The position numbers were made by a program, and so were the translations under genes. Source: JAXMBN01 sp046349875 (GTDB lineage: Bacteria > Planctomycetota > Planctomycetia > Pirellulales > Pirellulaceae). From it: a stretch of DNA of 38,135 nt. Where the stretch lies: assembly GCA_046349875.1 (NCBI GenBank), contig JAXMBN010000047.1, positions 1 to 38,135 of the forward strand. Reading direction: 5' to 3'. The notes beneath the pieces were generated by a model. That model was not told the DNA's origin and made no database searches. It was given only the letters and a program-made list of their open reading frames with translations. Positions 16,719 to 24,945 of this stretch are shown piece after piece. Position 1 is the stretch's first letter; every line of letters starts with the position of its first letter.

Positions 16719-17238
16719 GCTCGCGATAGCGAAGATACCAAAGAAGTACCACTAGCGTTTTGGCATCGAGAATCTTGCCATCCCTCAAGAGCCCATCGAT
16801 CTCGGACCAAGAGAGCACCCGGTTATCGATCTGCTCGCCCACTTCGCGTTCGGGATTCCCAGGAGTCAGATCCTGCGCCAGGTAGAAATGCATCTGCTCG
16901 TCCAAGATGCCGGGTGACATGCAAAATGTATGAATTGCATTCCACCTTTTTGCACGATAACCCGTTTCTTCCAAAAGCTCTTTCTGCGCTTGGACTAGCG
17001 GTGGTTCGGGTGGTTCAAGCGTTCCTGCTGGCAACTCGAGAAGCCATCGATCGACGGCCACGCGATAGCTGTGGATCAGGCAAACATGATTGGCATCCAC
17101 CAAGGGCAATATGACCACCGCGCCGGGATGCCGAACCACTTGCCGCGCATGCAAGCTACCATCGTCAAGCTTTTGATAAACTTCTTCGACGTCGAATCGC
17201 TTGGCATGAAAGAGCTTTTTGGGTGTCCGAGCCGACAT
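16711..17238 (-). CDS. Nudix hydrolase, ADP-ribose pyrophosphatase-like
   Basis: The 175-residue protein carries a Nudix box at about 72-94, GTLEPPEPPLVQAQ followed by KELLEETGY. It fits GX5EX7REUXEEXGU except that lysine replaces the usual arginine. The preceding VDRWLLELPAG and the overall length match ADP-sugar pyrophosphatases of the NudF/ADPRase group, which hydrolyse ADP-ribose and related nucleotide sugars. The motif region is otherwise intact, so it is probably active. It starts 8 bp after the end of the RimI-like gene and overlaps the acyltransferase start by 8 bp, so the three genes form one tight operon. Confidence 0.88.
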   Translation of the reverse strand: MSARTPKKLFHAKRFDVEEVYQKLDDGSLHARQVVRHPGAVVILPLVDANHVCLIHSYRVAVDRWLLELPAGTLEPPEPPLVQAQKELLEETGYRAKRWNAIHTFCMSPGILDEQMHFYLAQDLTPGNPEREVGEQIDNRVLSWSEIDGLLRDGKILDAKTLVVLLWYLRYREHA

Positions 17239-17246
17239 AACTGCTC

Positions 17247-17771
17247 CTAGCCTGCCATGCGTTTTGTATCTTCAGCGGCTTCGCTTTCGAGGCCTGATTC
17301 GCTTGGCCGATACCGAAACTGCATCAAATAAGCATCTTCGGGAGAATCGTCGTAAAACTCTCGCAAGACACTGATGGCTCGGAATCCGAGCTCTTTGAAA
17401 AAGAGCTGTGCAGGAAGATTGGTCTCGCGTACTTCCAACATGATTCGGCTACGTCGTTGATAGGATAACTTGCCTACCAACTTGTCGACCATCGCGCGAC
17501 CAATTCCTTGTCGGCGGAAGTCGGGATGAACGGAGAAATTCAGGATATGCAGTCGATTCTTATGCAGTTCGTAGATCATGAATCCAACGACCTGTTCACT
17601 CAACTCGGCCACCATCCCAATGCAATTGCGCTGCCGCAAGCATCGAATGAATTCATCTTCAGACCAAGGGAACTCAAAACTGTTCTCTTCGATCTCGATC
17701 ACCGAAGGCATATCGCGACGAATCATCCAACGGATGTGGACACATGATTTCTGACTTTCCGTGCTGGGCAT
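17247..17771 (-). CDS. rimI: Ribosomal protein S18-alanine N-acetyltransferase-like GNAT protein
   Basis: This GNAT-fold acetyltransferase resembles RimI, which acetylates the N-terminal alanine of ribosomal protein S18. Marks are the N-terminal ENSFEFPWSEDEF near 29-41, HILNFSVHPDFRRQGIGRAMVDKL near 75-98 (acetyl-CoA pyrophosphate loop RRQGIGRA), LEVRETNLPAQLFFKELGFR near 112-131 and REFYDDSPEDAYLM near 137-150, all close to RimI. I chose the ATG at 17771 (174 residues). The frame is open to 17978, but the extension does not look like a GNAT domain. RimI often sits near tsaB; here it is first in an operon with the Nudix and LpxL-like genes. Confidence 0.82.
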   Translation of the reverse strand: MPSTESQKSCVHIRWMIRRDMPSVIEIEENSFEFPWSEDEFIRCLRQRNCIGMVAELSEQVVGFMIYELHKNRLHILNFSVHPDFRRQGIGRAMVDKLVGKLSYQRRSRIMLEVRETNLPAQLFFKELGFRAISVLREFYDDSPEDAYLMQFRYRPSESGLESEAAEDTKRMAG

Positions 17772-18284
17772 GCCCTTGCTCCTTCCAAGTGCCTCGTCCA
17801 AGCCAATGGTGAGCGGGAAACCATCGAATCGATACGACGGATTCCCGCGAACCTGCTTGCTGCAACCAACCTCTTTGGTAAGGCACAGCTTGACTTTCAC
17901 GGTGGACAAAGCTTCCCATCCATGGAAAACTCTGCCATGCCGTGCATTGCGGGTCGAAAGATAACAAACCACCCCCAACTGTCCAATACGAAAAGATCCG
18001 ACAACGAAGAGTTGTCCTATTCTCTCCCTCCGATGTCGGGAAAAGTCGCTCCAATAATTGCCTAAACTACCATCCAGCGACCGGTTTGGCTCTTATCCAA
18101 CCACGTTCACTCCACAATCGCTCATCCTTTCTCGATGGATGCTCGCACCACAAAAAGTGCTAGCTCTCTCAAATCGAGAGGCAACTAAATGAAGTTGACC
18201 TCGTGATCAGGTCGATTCTATATGTCAACAAGAGGAGTCGTCTGAGAGCGACCCCTTGGAATCTATCTCGCAAGCGAGACCGCG
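17772..18284. other. Divergent intergenic region upstream of rimI and the lipoprotein gene
   Basis: I see no supported gene in this 513-bp stretch. Toward its right end are adjacent short inverted repeats. GCTCGCAC/GTGCTAGC at 18141-18164 has one mismatch. CTCTC/GAGAG spans 18166-18180. Next come the possible promoter at 18195-18222 and a TCTCG-caag-CGAGA hairpin at 18266-18279, just before the lipoprotein start. The part nearest rimI is open in the rimI frame, but its translation resembles nothing I know. Confidence 0.4.
18195..18222 (+). promoter_or_regulatory. Possible sigma-70-like promoter for the lipoprotein gene
   Basis: TTGACC at 18195-18200 is a good -35 match. A weak -10 candidate, TCTATA, lies 16 bp downstream at 18217-18222. 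The site overlaps an inverted repeat, GACCT-n7-AGGTC, that could bind a regulator. It is 62 bp upstream of the ATG. The -10 is poor, so this is only a suggestion. Confidence 0.28.
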
Positions 18285-19124
18285 ATGGCAAAAACGTGTT
18301 CGCACTATTCCCTGGCACTGATTGTGACCATGGCCTTCGTTGGAACTTCCGGCTGTCGCGTACTCCATCCCGTACCGATTCATGGCACGTCGAAGCTGCC
18401 CTACCATTTGACCTCGAATGAGGAGCCTCAAATCGAACGAGGCCAACCGAGACCGATCATCGATGGAGTGGGTTGGGTGTTCGGCATCCCTTCCAAAATC
18501 GTGCTTTGGAATTGGAAGGCCGAGAATCACCATATCTCGCCCGAAACCGAAGCCATCATGGCAGAGTATCTCGCTGTCAATGATCTAGAGGAAGTCAAAG
18601 TTCGGCTCAATCAATATCGTCCCATCGATGATTGGCGTCGACTGACTCGAAATACATCGGTTGCATGGCCATGGCGGTACACGTTTGGCGCTGTGTCGGT
18701 GCTAGGTGAAACCGTATTGCCAGGCCGCGTCTTTGGTGGCGATCACTACAATCCCTATACGGCCACGGTGCATCTCTACAGTGACCTTCCCTCAGTCGGT
18801 TTGCATGAATCGGCTCATGCCAAAGATTTCTCCCGCCGAACGTATCCGGGAACCTATGCCTTCGCGTACATGATACCCGGTGTTCCCTTGTGGCACGAAC
18901 GCGTTGCAACCAACGATGTGCTCTATTATGTCGATCGACAAGAAGACATTCGGCTTAAACGAGAAGCCTACCATGTTCTCTTCCCAGCATATGGTACCTA
19001 CGTCGGAGGTGCCTTTGGGAATCTCGTTCCGGTTGCGTCGACTCCGTTGTACGTTGGAAGTGTCGTCGCTGGTCACGTTGCCGGGCGAATGACGGCGGAA
19101 GAGTTTTCAGACGTTCCACAGTAG
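18285..19124 (+). CDS. Planctomycete lipoprotein with HESAH (HExxH) motif, function unknown
   Basis: The 279-residue protein has a lipoprotein signal: a hydrophobic stretch ending in GTSGC, with C24 as the lipidation site, so it should be anchored at the outer face of a membrane. The body contains LHESAHAKDF, where HESAH at 174-178 fits the HExxH zinc-protease pattern. A downstream PLWHERVATND near 201-211 could supply a further ligand. I do not recognise the family; it is not a named peptidase that I can identify. No other enzyme motif is visible. A hairpin with a CAAG tetraloop ends 5 bases before the ATG, and no clear Shine-Dalgarno sequence is seen. A GNAT gene follows on the same strand after 177 bp. 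Confidence 0.75.
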   Translation: MAKTCSHYSLALIVTMAFVGTSGCRVLHPVPIHGTSKLPYHLTSNEEPQIERGQPRPIIDGVGWVFGIPSKIVLWNWKAENHHISPETEAIMAEYLAVNDLEEVKVRLNQYRPIDDWRRLTRNTSVAWPWRYTFGAVSVLGETVLPGRVFGGDHYNPYTATVHLYSDLPSVGLHESAHAKDFSRRTYPGTYAFAYMIPGVPLWHERVATNDVLYYVDRQEDIRLKREAYHVLFPAYGTYVGGAFGNLVPVASTPLYVGSVVAGHVAGRMTAEEFSDVPQ

Positions 19125-19301
19125 AACCTCTTCCGTTCATCCACAGTCGCAAATGTCGAACGACCTAGCGGTTCGATAGACCACCCAACCATCTAACGAG
19201 AGCGTTGGTACGCATATCGCGTCTCGCAAGGGAAACCAACCGACGGCCTTCGTTTGGTTGCTTTCAGAACCTTGTCGCATTTAGAAAAGATCAGCCACGA
19301 A

Positions 19302-19724
19302 ATGATTGTTCGAATTGCAAGCGATCCATCGGAATGGCTTCGATGCTTTCCCGTGCTATCCGAATTGCGTCCGCACCTTCAAGAGGATGCCTTCGTCGGT
19401 ACGATGATGCGATTGGCGAAGACGACTCAATTTCAACTCGCCTATCTCGATGATGGTGGTGTAAGAGCCGTCGCAGGACTGCGCATTGCCGAATGGTTAC
19501 ACTCGGGCCGCTACTTGGAGATCGAGGATTTGATCACAGCCAAAGGCGAACGATCCAAGGGATATGGCGGGATTTTGTTCGATTGGATCAAGCAGTACGC
19601 CATCGATCAGAACTGCAATCAACTACGATTGGTGTCTGGCATCCAGCGCGAGGCGGCACACCGGTTCTACCTTCGCAAGGGAATGGTATTCGAGGCCAAG
19701 TATTTTTCTATGAATCTGCGATAG
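19302..19724 (+). CDS. GNAT family N-acetyltransferase
   Basis: This 140-residue protein is a single GNAT domain, which moves an acetyl group from acetyl-CoA to an amine. The central strands VRAVAGLRIAEWL and LEIEDLITAKGERSKGYGGILFDWI match the acetyl-CoA loop, with a modified pyrophosphate loop ERSKGYGG. The end (RLVSGIQREAAHRFYLRKGMVFEAKYF) matches the usual C-terminal half, HRFYLRKGM being the typical ARRFYEKxGF element. I use the ATG at 19302; a TTG at 19254 is in frame upstream. Neither has a strong ribosome binding site. Substrate unknown. It converges with the DUF1501 gene. Confidence 0.8.
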   Translation: MIVRIASDPSEWLRCFPVLSELRPHLQEDAFVGTMMRLAKTTQFQLAYLDDGGVRAVAGLRIAEWLHSGRYLEIEDLITAKGERSKGYGGILFDWIKQYAIDQNCNQLRLVSGIQREAAHRFYLRKGMVFEAKYFSMNLR

Positions 19725-19777
19725 TTTATTGCGCCCAAGCCGAGTGCGCCATCAAACAATCTTTCAGAGGAATACAA

Positions 19778-20704
19778 CTAGGCCAAGAGATCCTTGATGA
19801 TGCGAGCTGGTTCAACGCCCGTAAGCCTTGCATCGAGCCCTTGGACATTGACCGTGAATCGCTCATGGTCGATACCAAGCAAATGAAGGACGGTCGCATG
19901 GAAATCGCGAATATGGACCGGATCCTTGACGATGTTGTATGAAAAATCGTCCGTCTCGCCATAGATCGTTCCACCTTTGATACCACCCCCAGCCATCCAC
20001 ATCGTGAAGCAACGAGGATGGTGATCGCGACCATAGTTGTCCTTGGTCAAACCACCTTGGGAATAGATCGTTCGCCCAAATTCGCCACCCCAGATGATCA
20101 AGGTTGAATCGAGCAAACCACGTTGCTTGAGGTCGGTAATCAAACCATAGTTGGCTTGATCCACATCTTTGCATTGCGATGGCAATCGTCCCGCTACATT
20201 TCCGTGATGGTCCCAGTTATTGAGATACACTTGAACGAATCGCGTTCCGCGTTCGACCATGCGGCGAGCTAACAGCGCGGTGTTGGCATAGGTACCTGGT
20301 TTCTTAGCCTCCTCGCCATAGAGTTCATAGGTCGATGCCGGTTCATCCGAAAACGAGGTTAACTCGGGCACGCTGGCTTGCATGCGGAATGCCAATTCGT
20401 ACTGCGCGATTCGCGTGTGCGTTTCAGGATCGCCTACCGACTTGAAGTTGAGTTCATTGAGGGCCTTCAATCCATCCAGCGTCTTGCGACGGACATCGCT
20501 GCTAACCCCTGGCGGATTGTTGATGTAGAGGATGGGATCGCCGGTCGATCGGAAGGTCACACCCGCGTGCACGCCTGGCAAATAACCCGATGACCAAAGG
20601 CGTGCCGAGATCGCTTGAATCTGTTCCGTATTCGATGGTTGGGCCACCAACACAACAAACGTGGGAAGGTTGTCATTTAGCGAACCAAGTCCGTAGCTGA
20701 CCCA
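19778..20704 (-). CDS. DUF1501 family protein, C-terminal part after a frameshift
   Basis: These 308 codons continue the DUF1501 protein that begins at 21269. Homology resumes with WVSYGLGSLNDNLPTFVVL at 20704. It goes on through RRMVERGTRFVQVYLNNWDHHGN, LIIWGGEFGRT, GRDHHPRCFTMWMAGGGIKGG and the terminal LHLLGIDHERFTV, all typical of this sulfatase/phosphatase-fold family. No start codon belongs here; upstream codons in this frame overlap the N-terminal piece and are meaningless. Two single-base losses in homopolymers, near 20707-20709 and 20716, would restore GRPCLGPWVSYGLG with the usual spacing. DUF1501 proteins are exported and paired with PSD1 proteins in planctomycetes; their activity is not established. 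Confidence 0.83.
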   Translation of the reverse strand, partial: WVSYGLGSLNDNLPTFVVLVAQPSNTEQIQAISARLWSSGYLPGVHAGVTFRSTGDPILYINNPPGVSSDVRRKTLDGLKALNELNFKSVGDPETHTRIAQYELAFRMQASVPELTSFSDEPASTYELYGEEAKKPGTYANTALLARRMVERGTRFVQVYLNNWDHHGNVAGRLPSQCKDVDQANYGLITDLKQRGLLDSTLIIWGGEFGRTIYSQGGLTKDNYGRDHHPRCFTMWMAGGGIKGGTIYGETDDFSYNIVKDPVHIRDFHATVLHLLGIDHERFTVNVQGLDARLTGVEPARIIKDLLA

Positions 20705-21269
20705 TGGCCCAGACAGGACGTCCGGTAACCATATTCCCCGTTTGCATGTACGTGATCGCAGGCTCGTGATTGATGGCTTCTGTGTGCATGCTGCGAACGA
20801 AGCACATTTCGTCCACGACCTTGGATGTCCACGGCAACAATTCCGATAGCCACATTCCACACTTACCATGCTGAGTAAATTTATACTTGGAAGGTGCGAT
20901 TGGAAATCGAGCTTGCCCACTGGTCATCGTTGTCAATCGCTGACCATTGCGAACCGACTCCGGCAGGTCTTTGTCGTACCATTCTTGCATCTGCGGTTTG
21001 TAATCGAAGAGGTCCATTTGCGAAGGGCCTCCCACCATATGCAAGTAAATGACGTTCTTGCATTTGGCTGCAAAGTGAGGCAACTCAGGTAGACCACCGA
21101 ATCGCTTCGTTTCCGATGCGGAACCGGATGAAGACATGGCAGAGCCCATGAGGCCTGCTAAAGCGGCCGAACCTAACGCGTTGCCACCGCGGCGAAAGAA
21201 CTGACGACGCGTTTCCGCGCGCACGTATTCAGCAAACAATGGATGGACCGATGGGTCATGTGGAATCAT
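20673..21269 (-). CDS. DUF1501 family protein, N-terminal part before a frameshift
   Basis: This is the first 198 codons of the DUF1501 protein. ETRRQFFRRGG is a twin-arginine export signal followed by a hydrophobic stretch (NALGSAALAGLMGSAM), so the protein is exported folded. Family sequence follows: AAKCKNVIYLHMVGGPSQMDLFDYKP, a SELLPWTSKVVDEMCFVRSMHTEAINHEPAITYMQTGN block and TGRP. The frame then diverges and stops at 20673. It begins 34 bp downstream of the PSD1 gene, and the two form the planctomycete-typical pair. See the C-terminal entry for the probable correction. Confidence 0.85.
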   Translation of the reverse strand: MIPHDPSVHPLFAEYVRAETRRQFFRRGGNALGSAALAGLMGSAMSSSGSASETKRFGGLPELPHFAAKCKNVIYLHMVGGPSQMDLFDYKPQMQEWYDKDLPESVRNGQRLTTMTSGQARFPIAPSKYKFTQHGKCGMWLSELLPWTSKVVDEMCFVRSMHTEAINHEPAITYMQTGNMVTGRPVWAMGQLRTWFAK

Positions 21270-21303
21270 CGTGATTATTCCTTAGTGTGCTATTTCTTGG
21301 TGG

Positions 21304-24300
21304 CTATTTGTTGAGCGCTTCGTCAAGGTTCATGACCTGATTGATCAACATCGTCCACGACGCAAGCTCACTCGGATCGAGCTTGGCATCGACAGGCGAC
21401 GCTCCATAGGTCACCAAGAGCTTGGCCGCTTCGGGCTTGTCAGCATACAGTTTTCGGAGATCTTGCAGGTTGGCCTGCACGATTCCCAATTCTTCGGGAA
21501 TGAATGGGCGCGATAACACGATGCATGCGAGCTTTTGGATGCGAGCATGGTCGTTGGTATTTTCGCCACCTTCCACCAAAACGCGTTGTGCCAGGACGCG
21601 AGCCGCTTCGACGAATTGCGGATCGTTCAAGGTGACCAGTGCCTGGATGGGCGTATTGGTTCGTTCGCGACGAACGGTACACGTTTCGCGATTGGGCGCG
21701 TTCAAGATTTCCATCGAAGCCGGCGGGGCGGCTCGCTTCCAAAAGGTGTACATACTGCGACGATATAGGTTGTCACCTTCATCTTGCTTGTAAAGCCGCG
21801 TATTGCTTTCGGGCATGGCAACAGCTTCCCAAACGCCACCTGGCTGATAAGGTCGAACACTGGGTCCGCCAATTCTCTTGGAAAGAAGGCCGCTCCAAAA
21901 CAGAGCCGAATCGCGAATAGTTTCGGCATCGAGACGATAGCGAGTACCTCGCGATAGGAAACGATTTTCCGGATCGGCGGCCAATTTCTGCGGAGTGACC
22001 GCGCTGCTCTGACGATAGGCCGCACTGGTCACCATTTGACGGAAAAAACTCTTGATATTCCATCCATCTTGCCGGAAGGATACCGCCATGTAATCCAACA
22101 ATTCGGGATGCGATGGAAGTTGGCCCGTCACCCCAAAGTCACCTGCCGATGCAACGATCCCGGTTCCGAAAATTTCTTGCCAAAAACGATTCACAGTGAC
22201 GCGCGTCGTCAATGGATGTTCGGGTGCCAACAACCATTGCGCCAATCCCAAGCGATTGCGAGGAGCATCGGCCGCAAACGGTGGCAATACCTTCGGTGTG
22301 TTCGGAGTCACTTCATCGCGACGCTTGTCATACTCGCCACGGAAAAGCACAAACGCTTTGGCAGGTTCCGCCTTTTCCTGCATGACGTGCGCGATGGTTC
22401 CTCGCGTTTCAATCGCCTTCTTCTCATTTTCGAGATTGGCCAAGAGAGTCGTACGCTCGCGATAGGCTGCGTCCTTGGCTTCTAGATACCATGCCAAAAG
22501 CTCTTCCTTGTCTTTGTCTGCATCTTTGGGATCCTTGCTTCCTTTGGAAGCGAGATAGGCTGCTCGCGATTGCGTCTTGGCAACGCGAATTTTCTCGACG
22601 GGCAATGAAACCGCATAGAATTGCAATTCTTGGATGGCAACATTTGGCGTGGGTGATCCAGCACTGCGTTGACCAATGCGGAAGGGCGTTGTCGTCTTGA
22701 TCGATCCTGTCAAGTTGTCGCTCTTTGAATCTTGCCCGACGGCTTCACCATCAAAGTAGATCTTGAATCCAGCGACCTTAGCCGATCCATCATACGTGAT
22801 CGCGACATGCGTCCACTTATCGGCAGGCAGTGGCCGGGCCGACATGAACTTGACCGCGTTGTCGGGCCATGCATGAATCATGTGCATACCAATGCGATCG
22901 TTCTCCATCCATACGTCCCATCCTTGAAAGGCCTTGGCCTCATCCATTCTGGCGAAGATGGCACCACTCATGTTCTTTTTAGGTCGCTGCATCCAGAACG
23001 ATAAGGTGAAGGGCTGATCTTTCTCCCAGTCGCCTACGGTTGGAAATGCGGGTGACACCTTTTCTTGATTGACCCATGCAAGGTCGGCGACATAGCCGGC
23101 TTTGGTCTTCGACTTGCCTTCGAAGGGAACACTCTTGACGGTGTTTTCCATCACGACATCCACAAAGGAACTTTCCGGGGCATGCAATGGGAAGTGCACT
23201 ACAGGCTGTTCCGGGAACGGTCGTTGCCACACCAATTCCTTTTGGGCATCCCCGGAGGCCATCCATTGATCGAAGCCCGGACGGGCTGCCGCTTTGGCTT
23301 CTTCGACGGCCTTGCGAGCTCCTTCGATCTCGCCAGACAGTTGGTTGTAACGCGGCCTATCTTCCTTTTTGGGAACGTTGATGATAGGAGGCGTATCTTT
23401 GCGATTGCCATCGCGAGCATCTTGCGTCGTGTTATTGAAGAAGGCGCTCATCGAATAGAAATCGTGCATCGTTAAGGGATCGAACTTGTGATCGTGACAA
23501 ACTGCGCATCCCGCAGTGAGCCCCATCCATACCTGTGCGGTCGTTTCCGTGCGATCGCGGGTGTACAAAACGCGATATTCTTCGTCGATGATTCCACCCT
23601 CATTGGTCGTGATGTTGCATCGATGGAAACCTGTCGCGATGCGTTGGTCCATAGTGGGATTGGGAAGAAGATCGCCCGCTAGTTGTTCGATCGTGAATTG
23701 ATCGAAAGGCATGTTTTGATTGAATGCATCGATGACCCAATCGCGATAAGCCCACATTTCGCGGAAATTATCGAAGTGGATGCCGTGCGTGTCGGCGTAT
23801 CGAGCGTAGTCTAGCCAGAATCGACCGCGATTCTCGCCCCATTGCTCGCGAGCCAACAAGCGATCGACATACTTTTCATAGCGATTCTCGGATGGGTCCA
23901 TCGCTACTTCATCGACTTCTTCACACGAGGGAGGCAGCCCCGTCAAATCTAAACAAACGCGGCGTACCAACGTTCGGATATCGGCTTCAGGTGCAGGCTC
24001 TAATCCAATCGCTTCGAGTTTGGCCAAGATGAATCGATCGATCGGAGTCTTGACCCAAGCTTTGTTTCGAACTTCGGGAAGGTCAGGCATCGTTGGTGCA
24101 ATCAACGCCCAATGGGGTTGGTACTCAGCCCCACTCTTCACCCAATCGATCAACTTCTGCTTTTGCTCTGGGGTCAACACCTTGTGAGAGCTAGGTGGAG
24201 GCATGACCTGATCGACGTCGGTGGTCAACAGGCGTTGAACCAACGAACTCTCCTCGGGCTTGCCCGGCACGATGGCATTGGAAGCCAAAGCATTCTCGCG

Positions 24301-24504
24301 AATGTCGAGCCTTAAGTCAGCTTTGCGAGCTTGGCTGTCGGGACCATGGCATGCGAAACAAGTCGATGACAGGATCGGCCGGATGTCACGATTGAATTGG
24401 ATGTCGCCAGCATGGACTCGTGTCGAACTCACGAATACCAACGCCACGATTCCCAAACGAATGGAAGCAGGGACGATTCGCAACATAGATTTCAATAGCA
24501 TCAT
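21304..24504 (-). CDS. PSD1 family secreted protein: cytochrome-like, DUF1549, LamG-like and DUF1553 domains
   Basis: From the ATG at 24504 the protein has 1066 residues and a signal peptide ending near VHA. A single heme-type motif, CFACHGPD near 49-56, lies in the planctomycete cytochrome domain (PSCyt1), which ends in VMPPPSSHKVLTPEQK. DUF1549 (PSCyt2) follows, with VRRVCLDLTGLPPS and GCAVCHDHKFDPLTMHDFYSMSAFF, a second CXXCH. A concanavalin/LamG-like insert (PFTLSFWMQRP, WTHVAITYDG, FKIYFDGE) comes next. DUF1553 (PSD1) is C-terminal, with VNRFWQEIFGTGIV, GDFGVTGQLPSHPELLDY and ERTNTPIQALVTLNDPQFVEAAR. Other starts are 24501 and 24486; the frame is open to 24621. Members are exported and often near sulfatases, possibly in polysaccharide breakdown. 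The function is not proven. Confidence 0.9.
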   Translation of the reverse strand: MMLLKSMLRIVPASIRLGIVALVFVSSTRVHAGDIQFNRDIRPILSSTCFACHGPDSQARKADLRLDIRENALASNAIVPGKPEESSLVQRLLTTDVDQVMPPPSSHKVLTPEQKQKLIDWVKSGAEYQPHWALIAPTMPDLPEVRNKAWVKTPIDRFILAKLEAIGLEPAPEADIRTLVRRVCLDLTGLPPSCEEVDEVAMDPSENRYEKYVDRLLAREQWGENRGRFWLDYARYADTHGIHFDNFREMWAYRDWVIDAFNQNMPFDQFTIEQLAGDLLPNPTMDQRIATGFHRCNITTNEGGIIDEEYRVLYTRDRTETTAQVWMGLTAGCAVCHDHKFDPLTMHDFYSMSAFFNNTTQDARDGNRKDTPPIINVPKKEDRPRYNQLSGEIEGARKAVEEAKAAARPGFDQWMASGDAQKELVWQRPFPEQPVVHFPLHAPESSFVDVVMENTVKSVPFEGKSKTKAGYVADLAWVNQEKVSPAFPTVGDWEKDQPFTLSFWMQRPKKNMSGAIFARMDEAKAFQGWDVWMENDRIGMHMIHAWPDNAVKFMSARPLPADKWTHVAITYDGSAKVAGFKIYFDGEAVGQDSKSDNLTGSIKTTTPFRIGQRSAGSPTPNVAIQELQFYAVSLPVEKIRVAKTQSRAAYLASKGSKDPKDADKDKEELLAWYLEAKDAAYRERTTLLANLENEKKAIETRGTIAHVMQEKAEPAKAFVLFRGEYDKRRDEVTPNTPKVLPPFAADAPRNRLGLAQWLLAPEHPLTTRVTVNRFWQEIFGTGIVASAGDFGVTGQLPSHPELLDYMAVSFRQDGWNIKSFFRQMVTSAAYRQSSAVTPQKLAADPENRFLSRGTRYRLDAETIRDSALFWSGLLSKRIGGPSVRPYQPGGVWEAVAMPESNTRLYKQDEGDNLYRRSMYTFWKRAAPPASMEILNAPNRETCTVRRERTNTPIQALVTLNDPQFVEAARVLAQRVLVEGGENTNDHARIQKLACIVLSRPFIPEELGIVQANLQDLRKLYADKPEAAKLLVTYGASPVDAKLDPSELASWTMLINQVMNLDEALNK

Positions 24505-24945
24505 GGAACTTGCGTTCGGAAAGCAATCCTTCCATGCCGAACAGGGCAGGGGAGGAAGCCTGGGAGGTGGGAATGTTAGGGTACTATCGGATCGTTTCGA
24601 CCTGATATCGGAAAACATCATGGCAGCGAAAGCGATCTTGGCGAGGCCTTGGGTGGTTTAGAAACCAAGGGTGGGACGGAGCACGACCCCAAAACCTCAT
24701 TCCTTATTATCGCCTACCCCGATAGAACTGCAAGGCAAAACCCCTTTGCTTCATCGGAAACCACCCTCAGAAACAGGGCGGTTTTCTGCGGCAAATGTTC
24801 GCGTTACCCGAATCGGGTTGGTATTTTAGGCATGTTCCCCGCCTCGAATCCCTTTCGCTGCTCGCAGAGCGAATCCATTGCGATCTAGCCCTCCCTCCGA
24901 CTTTTTGAACTCCCATTTCCTCCCTCTCGACCAAGGATTTCCGCC
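24505..24945. other. Divergent intergenic region between PSD1 and sulfatase genes
   Basis: This 441-bp region should hold promoters for both divergent units; I see no convincing promoter boxes. An imperfect inverted repeat at 24760-24782 (ACCACCCT-cagaaac-AGGGCGGT) is the only clear structure. It has no T run on the correct side of either gene, so it may be an operator. The end of the region nearest PSD1 is open in the PSD1 frame but is proline-rich and unlike a signal peptide. Confidence 0.4.

Noticed and set aside
17674..18054. 126-codon open frame upstream of and overlapping rimI
   Set aside because: It overlaps the rimI start in another frame, has no recognisable motif, and is rich in W, R and H as expected of a shadow frame.
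24760..24782. Inverted repeat considered as a terminator
   Set aside because: It lies between divergent gene starts and has no adjacent T run of useful length.
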